Below, piece by piece: positions 47,445 through 57,030 of a stretch of 64,000 nt of DNA. Below the pieces are notes generated by a model. It was not told where the DNA came from and searched no databases. It saw nothing but the letters and a program-made list of their open reading frames with translations. A program made the translations under genes and the position numbers. Each line of letters starts with the position of its first letter. Position 1 is the first letter of the stretch. The stretch comes from Saccopteryx bilineata (Eukaryota > Chordata > Mammalia > Chiroptera > Emballonuridae): positions 189,443,140 through 189,507,139 of the forward strand of contig NC_089493.1 of NCBI RefSeq assembly GCF_036850765.1, given 5' to 3'.

Positions 47445-48110
47445 GTGAGTGGGTGGCAGTAGGGACAGGGAGTGGGGGGCAGTGGGGACAGGGAGTGGGG
47501 GGCAGTGGGGACAGGGAGTGGGGGGGCAGTGGGGGCAGGGAGTGGGGGGGCAGTGGGGACAGGGAGTGGGGGGCAGTGGGGACAGGGAGTGGGGGCAGGG
47601 AGTGGGGGGGCAGTGGGGACAGGGAGTGGGGGGGCAGTGGGGGCAGGGAGTGGGGGGGCAGTGGGGACAGGGAGTGGGGGGGCAGTGGGGGCAGGGAGTG
47701 GGGGGCAGTGGGGACAGGGAGTGGGGGGCAGTGGGGGCAGGGAGTGGGGGGGCAGTGGGGGCAGGGAGTGGGGGGCAGTGGGGGCAGGGAGTGGGGGGGC
47801 AGTGGGGACAGGGAGTGGGGGGGCAGTGGGGGCAGGGAGTGGGGGGGCAGTGGGGACAGGGAGTGGGGGGGCAGTGGGGGCAGGGAGTGGGGGGCAGTGG
47901 GGGCAGGGAGTGGGGGGCAGTGGGGGCAGGGAGTGGGGGGCAGTGGGGACAGGGAGTGGGGGGGCAGTGGGGGCAGGGAGTGGGGGGCAGTAGGGACAGG
48001 GAGTGGGGGGCAGTGGGGACAGGGAGTGGGGGGGCAGTGGGGGCAGGGAGTGGGGGGCAGTGGGGGCAGGGAGTGGGGGGCAGTGGGGGCAGGGAGTGGG
48101 GGGCAGTGGC
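47445..48110 (+). repeat. G-rich minisatellite, about 28 units of 22-24 bp
   Basis: A tandem array of the unit GGCAGTGGGG + ACAGGGAGTGGGG, with two main variants: one with GGGGACAGGG (D) and one with GGGGGCAGGG (G). I count about 28 units ending at GGCAGTGGCGGCCGC. The array starts at the splice donor of exon 10: GTGAGTGGGTGGCAGTAG reads as a diverged first unit. From about unit 10 the order of variants repeats as D-G-D-G-G-G, suggesting a six-unit higher-order repeat. Long G runs give strong G-quadruplex potential on the RNA-like strand. Confidence 0.96.
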
Positions 48111-48279
48111 GGCCGCACTGTCCTAGGATGGGCTGGGGGCCGGCATCCCACCTCCACCACATGCAGAGCCGACCTCAGGCCCGGGCTTGGGGCGGGGGGG
48201 GGGCAACAGTGTACTATCACTGGAATTTTGTCACATTTATTTGTTTTATCAGGTATTTTAACAGTGGCCTCCTATTTGT

Positions 48280-48671
48280 TTTTTGGGGGTTTTTTTGTTT
48301 ATTTGTTTTTTTGTATTTTTCTGAAGCTGGAAACGGGGAGAGACAGACAGACTCCCGCATGCGCCCGACCGGGATCCACCCGGCACACCCACCAGGGGCG
48401 ACGCTCTGCCCACCAGGGGGCGATGCTCTGCCCCTCTGGGGCGACCAGAGCCACTCTAGTGCCTGGGGCAGAGGCCAAGGAGCCATCCCCAGCGCCCAGG
48501 CCATCTTTGCTCCAATGGAGCCTTGGCTGCGGGAGGGGAAGAGAGAGACAGAGAGGAAGGGGGGGTGGAGAAGCAAATGGGCGCTTCTCCTATGTGCCCT
48601 GGCCGGGAATCGAACCCGGGTTCCTCGCACGCCAGGCCTACGCTCTACCGCTGAGCCAACCGGCCAGGGCC
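48280..48671 (-). mobile_element. Family A SINE, copy 9
   Basis: Perfect 16-bp target-site duplication GTGGCCTCCTATTTGT (48264-48279 and 48672-48687). Two modules: the first lacks one G, the second has an intact CTCF core at 48410-48422. Confidence 0.96.
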
Positions 48672-49113
48672 GTGGCCTCCTATTTGTAATAAGTGAAACT
48701 GCTTTTCAAATTACACTTAATTATATGAAGTATACATTAAAGCGTAAAAACCTGAGTTGATCTGAATTAAAATATCGAGAGGAGTTATTTTGGCCTAGAT
48801 GCAAATATGGAAAGAAACCATGAGAAGGGAGTGCCTCCCGAGGAGGGTTGGGAAATAGAGATACGGAGGGGGGGAAATGAACTTATAAGGCAGTGGGCTT
48901 GGGTTCGAACCCCAGCTCTGCCCCGTTCTGATTGTGTGGCCTTCTCAGGGTATCAGGTTCCCTCTTTAATGAAATGGGGGTGCCTGGGTGACACCCGAGG
49001 GTCCAACAAGCTAATGTGCTTTGAGTACTTGCGGTGTTTCAGAGCCAGGCAGGAGGTCCCCGTGTCCTGGCCTCTCTGTGAGTCCTCACCCTCCATTCTC
49101 TCCCCGCCCTCAG

Positions 49114-49649
49114 CCTCTCGAGCAGCATGCAGTCCCTGTCCTCGGGCAGCAGCCCTGGGTCCCTTGCGTCCAGCCGGGGCTCCCTGGCTGCCTCCAGCCT
49201 GGACTCCTCCACCTCCGCCAGCTTCACTGACCTCTACTATGACCCGTTTGAGCAGCTGGACTCAGAACTGCAGAGCAAGGTGGAGTTCCTGCTCCTGGAC
49301 GGGGCCACGGGCTTCCGGCCGTCGGGCTGCATCACCACCATCCACGAGGACGAGGTGGCCAAGACCCAGAGGGCGGAGGGCGGCGGCCGCCTGCAGGCCC
49401 TGCGCTCCCTGTCGGGCACCCCGAGGTCCATGACCTCTCTGTCTCCGCGCTCCTCCCTCTCCTCTCCGTCCCCGCCCTGCTCCCCTCTCATCGACGACCC
49501 CCTCCTGGCTGGAGACACCTTTCTGAGCCCCCTGGAGTTTGAAGATCCAGAGCTGAATGCCACTCTGTGCGAACTGAGCCTTGGCAACAGCGCCCGGGAG
49601 AGGTACCAGCTGGAGGAACCGGGAACGGAGGGCAAACAGCTGGGCCAAG
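49114..49649 (+). CDS. WWC1: WWC1 exon 11: serine-rich linker with mitotic phosphosites
   Basis: The largest exon in the window (536 nt), acceptor CCCCGCCCTCAG, donor CAAG|GTAGAG. Residues 425-604. It includes [85 protein letters not shown] and [18 protein letters not shown]. Counting from exon 2 places serine 539 in R-S-S (an Aurora kinase-type site) and serine 542 before proline (CDK1-type), exactly where these sites are reported in human KIBRA. The linker is otherwise disordered and rich in Ser-Pro sites. The large antisense frames over this exon are shadows. Confidence 0.98.
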
Positions 49650-49821
49650 GTAGAGAACCCCACACCTGGAGGGAGGAAGCTCTGGGAGGGAGGTGGGGCC
49701 TGAGCGCGGGCCCCGGGAATAATGACGGTCGTTACTTACTGACTACCTTCTATCTCTACATGGTTTATCAGTTTACTCGTTCATGCAGTAGGCATTTTTA
49801 TGTACTTACCATGCTCTAGGT

Positions 49822-50303
49822 CAGGGGTCCCCAAACTACGGCCCGCGGGCTGCATGCGGCCCTCTGAAGCCATTTATCCGGCCCCCGCCGCACTTCCGAG
49901 AGGGGCACCTCTTTCATTGGTGGTCAGTGAGACGTCGCAAAGTACGTCATCGCTCACATACAGTACTAATTCCGGTGACACAGGATGCACACGTCACGGC
50001 CCTGGAAGCGCGTCATATCACTTGTTACGGCTAGCAGTGACAAATATGGAACTGGACATTGACCATCTCATTAGCCAAAAGCAGGCCCATAGTTCCCATT
50101 GAAATACTGGTCAGTTTGTTGATTTAAATTTACTTGTTCTTTATTTTAAATACTGTATTTGTTCCCGTTTTGTTTTTTTACTTTAAAATAAGATATGTGC
50201 AGTGTGCATAGGGATTTGTTCACAGTTTTTTTTATAGTCCGGCCCTCCAACGGTCTGAGGGACAGTGAACTAGCCCCCTGTGTAAAAAGTTTGGGGACCC
50301 CTG
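49822..50303 (+). mobile_element. Non-autonomous hAT-like element, longer copy
   Basis: Perfect 15-bp terminal inverted repeats CAGGGGTCCCCAAAC and GTTTGGGGACCCCTG, with a perfect 8-bp target-site duplication CTCTAGGT (49814-49821 and 50304-50311). At 482 bp it retains an internal segment missing from the copy at 34320-34671. A short frame beginning MELDIDHLISQKQ at 50047 may be a transposase remnant, but it is too short to assign. The intact duplication indicates fairly recent insertion. Confidence 0.93.
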
Positions 50304-52999
50304 CTCTAGGTCTTAGGCTAAGGGTTTTCCTTGGTGGATTCATTCATTCAACAGGTAATTGTTCTTACGTACCTACTAAAGCTAAAAGCCAGGGCCTGTG
50401 CTAACGGATGTACATGGATCCCCCATTCATTCCACAGACAGGCCATGAGCCAGGCGCTGGGTTAGTCACAAGGATGCCGTGTTCAGGACAGACAGGTCCC
50501 TGTTCTCATGAAGTATATACATGCAAATGAAAGCACAGATGATGACAGATAACCAGACCAGAAATTAAACTTGGAGAGAGGATGGAACCTTTCAGGTTGG
50601 GTTGTGAAGGAAGGTGACCTTCGAACAGCGGCTTCCACAGTGAGAAGGAGCCGGCCTTGGGAAGAGCGAAACCTCCCAGGTCTCCACGGGGCTGTTAGAG
50701 GGTCCAGACGTGGCCAGTCACCCGCAGAGCCAGGGTTAGGCAGGGTGTGCGTCACGTAAGGCCAGGTGAGCTGTGGTAACTGTGGTAAGGAGTTCGGCCT
50801 TTGTCCCATTGCAGTGGGGATCCATGTGACTGGTTGAAGCCAGGGAATGACACGATCTGTCTCCCGTTCAGCACGGGGTCAGAATGCACGTGCTGGTGTG
50901 GGTTGAGATTCAAGTTGGTGTCTTGGAAATGGAAGGCAATGCTGAGGTTGACAGCTGAGACTTACTGAGAGAAAAGCCACGTGACACGTCATAACAGCTC
51001 ACATTTATTGGGGTGCATTACGTAGCGGAGATGAGCGGTATAGGGTGCAATAGGTTACTTGTATTGTGCCCATTTCACAGATGAGGAAACAGTGGTTCAG
51101 AGAGGTGACATCACTTGCCGTTGGTCCCCCACCCAGCAGTGGGAAAGCAAGGATTGGAACCTGCATTTTTTCTGACCCGAAAACCCAACCTCTTCGCTGT
51201 CGTGCTCCTCTTAGGGTGCGAGCTAGCCTGGTGTGTTCATTCCTGGGACACTCTGACCCTGGGCGTAGAGGTCGGGACTGAGCAGGGTGCTCAGGCAGCT
51301 CCCCTGGGCCTCTGGCCTCTCCTGGCGATGCCCTGCTGAGCACAGGTGTACAAGACACTGGTCCTGTCATGCACATTTGCTTGTTTAAGCCTCACAACCG
51401 TTCTGCAGTGGGTGCCGCTTTAGCCCATAATACAGATGAAAGAAGTGAGGCACAGTGAGGTTAAGTGGCTCGTTCGAAGGTCAGCGTCACAGCTAGGAGA
51501 CAGAAGAGTCAAGGTTGGCGCCAGGCCTGCCCAGAACCTCCGTGCAGGAAGGCACGGGCTAGCTCTGCCTCGGGCTTCTGCTCCTGGCTCCTTGCGTGGC
51601 CAGCGAGGAGCTGGACCCAGCCCCGCGTTAAAGCTACAGCAAACGGGCAAGCGGGCTGCCAGGGTGCCCAGAAGTATCCGTTCATTTGCGAGGGAGGGCC
51701 AGTGGCAAGGGGGAGGGGGAGGGGATACACGGCAGTTCCCTGGTTCGTTAAAGGCTCCACTGCCTGAGCCGTTTCCTTAGCTGAGGAGGCGAGGGATCCC
51801 TGGGGCTCCCTCATCAGGAGGGAAGTCGTGCCTGCCGAGTGCTCTTGACAAAAATAAAAACAGCCTTCCCACTGCAGCAGGTGGCGGACTTCGGGAAATT
51901 CTTCCCCGGAGAGGAGGAGGTGCATGTGGAACCTCTGTGCAGGCTCAAGAAGATGCTAGCCAAGGCTGGGGTCTGAGGTTGGGACACTCAGACCCCAGCC
52001 GGGTGTCTGTCGGGAGTGGCGCCCCTGCCCTCCCCCACAGCGTCCTGGAAGTGGGGGTGCGGGGTGGGCTAGAGACAGCCCTCTCAGGAGAGCGTTTCCC
52101 TCCCGCCCCCTCCCTCCTCAACCTTCCCGCAGTGATCGCAGTGATGGATGCCAGGCTGAGCGCAGCCGCTGAGCGCAGCCGCTAAGCAGGTTATGCGATT
52201 AGTGCTGCTGCTCAGTCAGCAGACAAATTAATCTCCTTAAGTGGTTTAGCGGAGGGTAGAGACGTGGGGGGGGGGGGCGGAGACGGGAGGTCCGCAGGCT
52301 GCAGCAGGTGTGGGATCCGGGCTCGAAGAGATGCACCCAGGTGGCCGCTTGTATCTCCCAGGCTCCCGGCACAGCCCTTTCCCCAGCCTGCCCACCCCCA
52401 GTCTCTTCCTCAGTCACTCCCCGTGCCTGGCACACAGTGGGTGCTCCGTAGCGCCCGCTGGGAGGTCAAGGGACCTGAACGTGGCCTTCTCCACCGCCTA
52501 GAGGGAGGAACTACCCTATTCATTCTGGTGGCTCTGAGCATGGCAGTGGGCCTGGCACACCGTCAGTACCCGTGACTCGGGGCAGGAAGGAGTGTGCAGC
52601 GTGTGCCAAGCGCCCGGTCTGAGCACTGGGTCGGGGCCTTTGAGGGGCTCCGTCCAGGGCAGCTTGGTGAGCTGAGTGAGGCCGAATGGGAGGGCCGCAC
52701 GTCAGTCCTTCCTGCCCACCCCTTGCCCTTCCCGAGGGTCCAGGGGCTGTTATTTTGCCCTAGGTGCGTAGGGGGTCTGTCTAGAAGGCCTGGGAATGAC
52801 ATTGCAGTCGGGATGGGGGTGATGGGTTTTGTTAGAGCGCTTTTCCCACACCAATCGCTCTGCTACTAACGTCCCTATAATGTTTATTGAGTCCCCCCGA
52901 CAGCCCGACAAGTAAGTGTTCTTCCCATTTCACAGATGATCCGTGTCCCAGTATCTTGAAGCAGTAAGCTGTGGAGCCGAGATTTGAACCCAGGCAGTT

Positions 53000-53361
53000 G
53001 ATTTTTGTTTGTTTGTTTGTTTTTTTGTGGCAGAGACAGAGAGAGTCAGAGAGAGGAACAGATAGGGACAGACAGACAGGAAGCAGGAAGGGAAAGAGAT
53101 GAGAAACATCAATTCTTCGTTTACGATTCCTTAGTTGTTCATTGGTTGATTTCTCATATGTGCCTTGACGGGGGGGGGGGGGGGGGGGCTACAGCAGACC
53201 GAGTGACCCCTTGGCTTGAGCCAGCAACCTTGAGCTCAAGCTGGTGAGCTTTGCTCAAACCAGATGAGCCCGCGCTCAAGCTGGCGACTTCGGGGTCTTG
53301 AACCTGGGTCTTCCGCATCCCAGTTCAATGCTCTATCCACTGCGCCACCGCCTGGTCAGGC
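53000..53361 (-). mobile_element. Family B SINE, copy 7, with G19 run
   Basis: Perfect 15-bp target-site duplication TGAACCCAGGCAGTT (52985-52999 and 53362-53376), inserted in a MIR. At 53170-53188 a run of 19 G replaces the short G tract seen in other copies just before CTACAGCAGACCGAG. Confidence 0.94.
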
Positions 53362-53591
53362 TGAACCCAGGCAGTTTGACTCCAGAGTCTGGGATGTCAA
53401 ACACAGAATCAGAGGCTACCCTTTCTGCACCTCTGAGCAAGGCAGGACTTGGCTGCCGAGTTCAGAGGTGGCTGGGATTTGTCAGGGCCATCTTAGGACA
53501 GAGGGTGGATGGATCTACAGGGTGTGTTGCAAAGACAGTACCCTGGTTTCTGAACCCCACCTTCCGCCCCTTTTCCCACCTCTTCCTTCAG

Positions 53592-53700
53592 CTGTGAATA
53601 CGGCCCAAGCATGTGGCCTCAAAGTGGCCTGTGTCTCGGCCGCTGTGTCGGATGAATCCGTGGCCGGGGACAGTGGTGTGTATGAGGCCTCCGTGCAGAG
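53592..53700 (+). CDS. WWC1: WWC1 exon 12
   Basis: Acceptor TTCCTTCAG, donor AG|GTGAGT. Residues 604-640: AVNTAQACGLKVACVSAAVS, DESVAGDSGVYEASVQR. It lies immediately before the C2 domain; DESVAGDSGVYEAS is strongly conserved in WWC1. It enters with the last two bases of codon 604 and leaves after two bases of codon 640. Confidence 0.96.
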
Positions 53701-54120
53701 GTGAGTCCCTGAGTCCCAGATCTCTGGAAACACAGAATCTGTAGACTTTGGGCCCCCAGGGTGTGTGGGAAAGACCTTCAGGAGGGCATGCCCCGGTGAC
53801 CCCACCTTCCCCCGGCAGCCCTGTCGGGGGCTCTGCCAAAGAGGCAGGCAGCACAGCTCCTCCTGGGGCTGGGAGGCTTCCAATCTGGGAGAGCTCGTCT
53901 GGTGGGTGCCATTCCGGGGCATCGGGCTAGGGCAGCGCGTACCAGAGAAAAGGGAGCCCCTTGGAGAACGGGATTTGGAGCAGCCAGGGGTGGGCGGGTC
54001 TGCAGGGAGCCTGAGCCCACCCACCCAAGCTTCCTCCTGGGGGAGTGACCACACACCCCCAGACGGAGCCCAGGCTGCTGCCGGGAGCTCTGACCGTCCT
54101 TCTCCCGTCCTGCCCTCCAG
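53701..54120 (+). other. WWC1: WWC1 intron 12
   Basis: The shortest intron in the window, 420 bp. I see no repeats. Acceptor TGCCCTCCAG. Confidence 0.9.
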
Positions 54121-54201
54121 ACTTGGTGCTTCCGAAGTCCCCGCTTTTGACAGTGACGAATCAGAAGCCGTGGGAGCCACCCGGGTTCAGATTGCCTTGA
54201 A
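54121..54201 (+). CDS. WWC1: WWC1 exon 13: start of C2 domain
   Basis: Acceptor TGCCCTCCAG, donor AA|GTAAGT. Residues 640-667: LGASEVPAFDSDESEAVGAT, RVQIALK. The acidic DSDESE stretch leads into the first C2 strand (RVQIALK). 81 nt with the same phase at both ends, so skipping would be in frame but would remove the first strand. Confidence 0.96.
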
Positions 54202-55064
54202 GTAAGTGACGGGGAGGGTGGGGACAGAGGGGAAGGGTCTGTGCAGGGTCTCTCTGTGGTGGGGAGCAGCAGCGTCCCCCAGCATTCACCTTGCCGGCTG
54301 CCCGGGGAGGAGGGGAGAACAACAGGACCTCCCCCAGTTAGTTGTGAGCTCCTAATTAAAGGTGGGGGGGGGGGCGGCTCTTTCCCTGCCTCCCAGCTCC
54401 CCGTTTTACAAAAGAGAAAAATGAGGTTTTGAAGACTTTGTTATCTGCCCCCAACTCACTAAGCAGGCCAGTGGCAGAGCCAGACCTGGACCCAGACCTC
54501 CTGCCTCTTGCTGTGTTTCTGTCTTCCCGACCCGTCCGAGGTCCAGACCTCTGGACCCAAGGCAGCCCCTGGGGGCTGCAACCCAAATTTGCATTTCTTC
54601 TTTCTTCTTGATGGGGGATCACCTCAATATTCTTTTCTTTTTTATTTTATTTTTTTTTAATTTATTGATTTTAGAGAAAGAGGAAGGGAGATAGAGACAG
54701 AAAAAAACAAAACAAAACATTGGTCCGTTCCTGTCTGTGCCCCGACTGGGGATTGAACCTGGCAACCTCTGTGCATCAGGATGATGCTCTAACTAGCTGA
54801 GCTCGGTGGCCAGGCCCTCAGTATTTTTTTTAATAGCAACTAATTGCCAGCATTTAGATACCAGGACATTTCACACAAACTTCTGGCTCCTCTTGAAACA
54901 ACTCCGACTGCTAGCTTCTACACTCCTGAACGGCAGCACATGCTGGGTCTGTGCTCCCTGGCTCACCACACGTCTCCAGAGCAGCCGGCAGCCACATCTG
55001 TGATTACTACGACAGAGATAAATGTGTTACTAATAGGTACTCCGTCTGCCCCTGTTCGTTACAG
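54202..55064 (+). other. WWC1: WWC1 intron 13
   Basis: 863 bp; holds a G10-plus run at about 54363-54374 and a Ves-like SINE. Nothing else seen. Acceptor CGTTACAG. Confidence 0.88.
54637..54815 (-). mobile_element. Ves-like SINE (minus)
   Basis: TTGATTTTAGAGAAAGAGG, GGTCCGTTCCTGTCTGTGCC, CGACTGGGGATTGAACCTGG and a head ending GGTGGCCAGGC on the + strand. Target-site duplications CCTCAATATTCTTTT and CCTCAGTATTTTTTT flank it. It is related to the element at 3454-3637. Confidence 0.8.
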
Positions 55065-55151
55065 GTATGACGAGAAGAATAAGCAGTTTGCAATATTAAT
55101 CATCCAGCTGAGTAACCTCTCTGCTCTGTTGCTGCAGCAAAACCAGAAAGT
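55065..55151 (+). CDS. WWC1: WWC1 exon 14: C2 domain
   Basis: Acceptor GTTCGTTACAG, donor GT|GTGAGT. Residues 667-696: YDEKNKQFAILIIQLSNLSA, LLLQQNQKV. It forms C2 strands; the alternating hydrophobics FAILIIQL are typical. The WWC1 C2 domain binds phosphoinositides at membranes (family knowledge). 87 nt with the same phase at both ends. Confidence 0.96.
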
Positions 55152-56328
55152 GTGAGTATTAGCCGACAGGGTGGAGTGTGCATCAGCCCCTCCCCCTCCG
55201 CAGCCATCCCTGGGGTCGCTCTCCTGCTCTGAACTGCTCGGATAATGGGCCCCATAAACTCCCTGTGAGTATTTCGTGCCTGTGATTGGGACGTAAGGTG
55301 TCAGCATAGCTATTGTAGAAACAGGCATGATGGCAGACACGCCGGCTAGAACGAAAAGCACTCTGGACAGCTGTGATGCCTTCACAGATACATCCTGAGC
55401 GCCCAGCATGTGCCAGCACCAAGAACAGGGTGGTGAGCAAATCCCTGCCCTCATGAACTCGAAGCCTCGCGAAGAAGAAGGTCACGGTCCCTTTTATCTG
55501 CTCTAAGCTCAGATGTTCCACACAAAGAGAGACGGGTCTGCCAGTTGAGTCAGCGCCCGTCACTGTGCTCCTGTCGGAAGGGTGTGATGGGGGTTACCTT
55601 GAACGGGATAACAGGGCGCATCTACATGCCTCCACTGTCTGCGTGTTGGCTCTTCTCCTTGCAGACTGGGTTGATGTTTCACTGAGCTCGTCTGCCTCCA
55701 CTGTAGGCCTTGACGACAGCAACGGCAGCTTATATTTCTGTGTCGGCGCCCAGCCAGCACCCGGGGGTGCGACGCAGGAAGGAGGGAGGCAGGGGGAAGG
55801 CCGTCTAGAAGGAAGACGAGCTAGGACACTGGGGTGTTTTCTGTCTTGTGCTCGTCCATGCACCCCCAGGACGAATACCCTTCCGCACAGCTCATTGGTG
55901 CTCCAGCCGGGGTATTGGAGCAAGTGCAACAGCAAGCTCTCGGGGCCAAAGGGTAAACGCATCTGTGGTTTTGTGCGGATCGTCACGTTCCCCTCTGCAG
56001 GGGTCGTCACACTTTGCCTCCTTACCAGCGATGGTATGAGGGTCCCCCAGTGTTAACAAGCAGCCTCGCCGATCCCTCTGTACTCTGCTGGCCTCAGACC
56101 CCACCTGCTTCAGGGTGCTAAGGATTTGGGGGATTCGGGAGAAGGAAGACCAGTGTGTTATCCTTAGGGGCCCTTCTGTATCCTTCACACGGACCTGTGT
56201 GGCCACTTGAGAAATGACGAACCCGGCCACTGTTGTTTTCTCCGGCACCTGCAGCGGCGGGTCAGCCCGACACGTCAGCCCCGGACCTGAGCTGACCCGG
56301 GCTCCGCTGCGTTTCTGTTTCCCTCCAG
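55152..56328 (+). other. WWC1: WWC1 intron 14
   Basis: 1.2 kb without a SINE or LINE that I can recognise. Acceptor TTTCCCTCCAG. Confidence 0.85.
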
Positions 56329-56521
56329 GAACATCCGTGTGGCCGTCCTCCCCTGCTCCGAAAGCACCACCTGCCTGTTCCGGACGCGGCCCCTGGATGC
56401 CGCGGACACCGTCGCGTTCAATGAGGTGTTCTGGGTGTCCATGTCCTATCTAGCCCTTCACCAGAAGACCTTAAGAGTCGACGTCTGTGCCACTGACCAG
56501 AGCCACCTGGAGGATTGCCTG
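56329..56521 (+). CDS. WWC1: WWC1 exon 15: C2 domain
   Basis: Acceptor TTTCCCTCCAG, donor CTG|GTGAGG. Residues 696-760: [61 protein letters not shown]. This is the middle of the C2 domain (human 655-783). Methionine 734 and serine 735 correspond to the positions of a human C2 polymorphism pair (M734I, S735A). It leaves on a codon boundary; the next exon, expected to begin GGAQISLAEVC, is outside the window. Confidence 0.97.
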
Positions 56522-56805
56522 GTGAGGACTGTGTCTGTCTGTCTGTCTGTCTCTTCTGCCTTCTGCCCTTCTGGGAATTGATCCACCTTGTGTGTCAGGG
56601 AGAAGGCTTGGTGAAAAGGTTGCAAGCTCATCCGGGCTTCTAGGCAGAGAGACTCTTCCACGAGCAGACGGCATTCTCAGACTTATTGAAGCTGCGGGGA
56701 GTTCGTTTCACAGGAGGAAGAATAACAGACCTAAAACTGTTTTTTAGAATGCCGGAACCCAGAAGATAACCAGCCCCTGCCGTGGCTTCACTGTGCGGCA
56801 TTATA

Positions 56806-57030
56806 GGAGAACCAGTATTCAGAGGCTCAAGTCCCAGCTTTACCTCTTGCTATGTAGCTGGGTGACCTCGGGCACGTTACTTAACCTCTCTGATCCTGTT
56901 TTCTCATCCATAAAATGCAGATGATACTGCCTCCTTCATGCCCACTAGAAGAGTCATTGTGAGGATTAAGCGAGACAGTTCGTATAAAGCACCTACTCAG
57001 TGCCCGGCACACAGTAGGTCCTCATTGGAT
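56806..57030 (+). repeat. MIR (plus)
   Basis: GTCCCAGCTTTACCTCTTGC, TAGCTGGGTGACCTCGGGC, ACGTTACTTAACCTCTCTGA, TTTTCTCATCCATAAAATGC, GTGAGGATTAAGCGAGACAG and GTGCCCGGCACACAGTAGG follow MIR consensus order closely. Confidence 0.88.

Larger units (their letters stand above)
47445..49113 (+). other. WWC1: WWC1 intron 10
   Basis: 1.7 kb, of which nearly 40 percent is the minisatellite and another quarter a family A SINE. A MIR fragment lies at about 48885-49050 (GCAGTGGGCTTGGGTTCG, AACCCCAGCTCTGCC). It ends CCCCGCCCTCAG. Confidence 0.9.
49650..53591 (+). other. WWC1: WWC1 intron 11
   Basis: 3.9 kb with a full-length hAT-like element, MIR pieces on the minus strand (about 51000-51190 and 51365-51510; another at about 52870-53000 split by a SINE) and a family B SINE. 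50310-51000 and 51520-52860 show nothing that I can name. It ends TTCCTTCAG. Confidence 0.87.

Noticed and set aside
47445..48110. Possible CRISPR array because of regular repeats
   Set aside because: There are no unique spacers; the units are contiguous variants of one sequence and the context is a mammalian intron.
46775..48760. Very long open frames of 481 aa (minus), 435 aa and 268 aa across the minisatellite, with Gly/Trp/Arg- or Pro/His/Cys-rich repeats
   Set aside because: They are open only because the unit length leaves few stops; they run into SINE sequence, use no recognisable domain and lie in an intron.
49237..49665. Antisense frames of 133-142 aa over exon 11
   Set aside because: Exon 11 matches WWC1 on the + strand with correct splice sites and phase; the antisense frames are shadows of a GC-rich coding exon.
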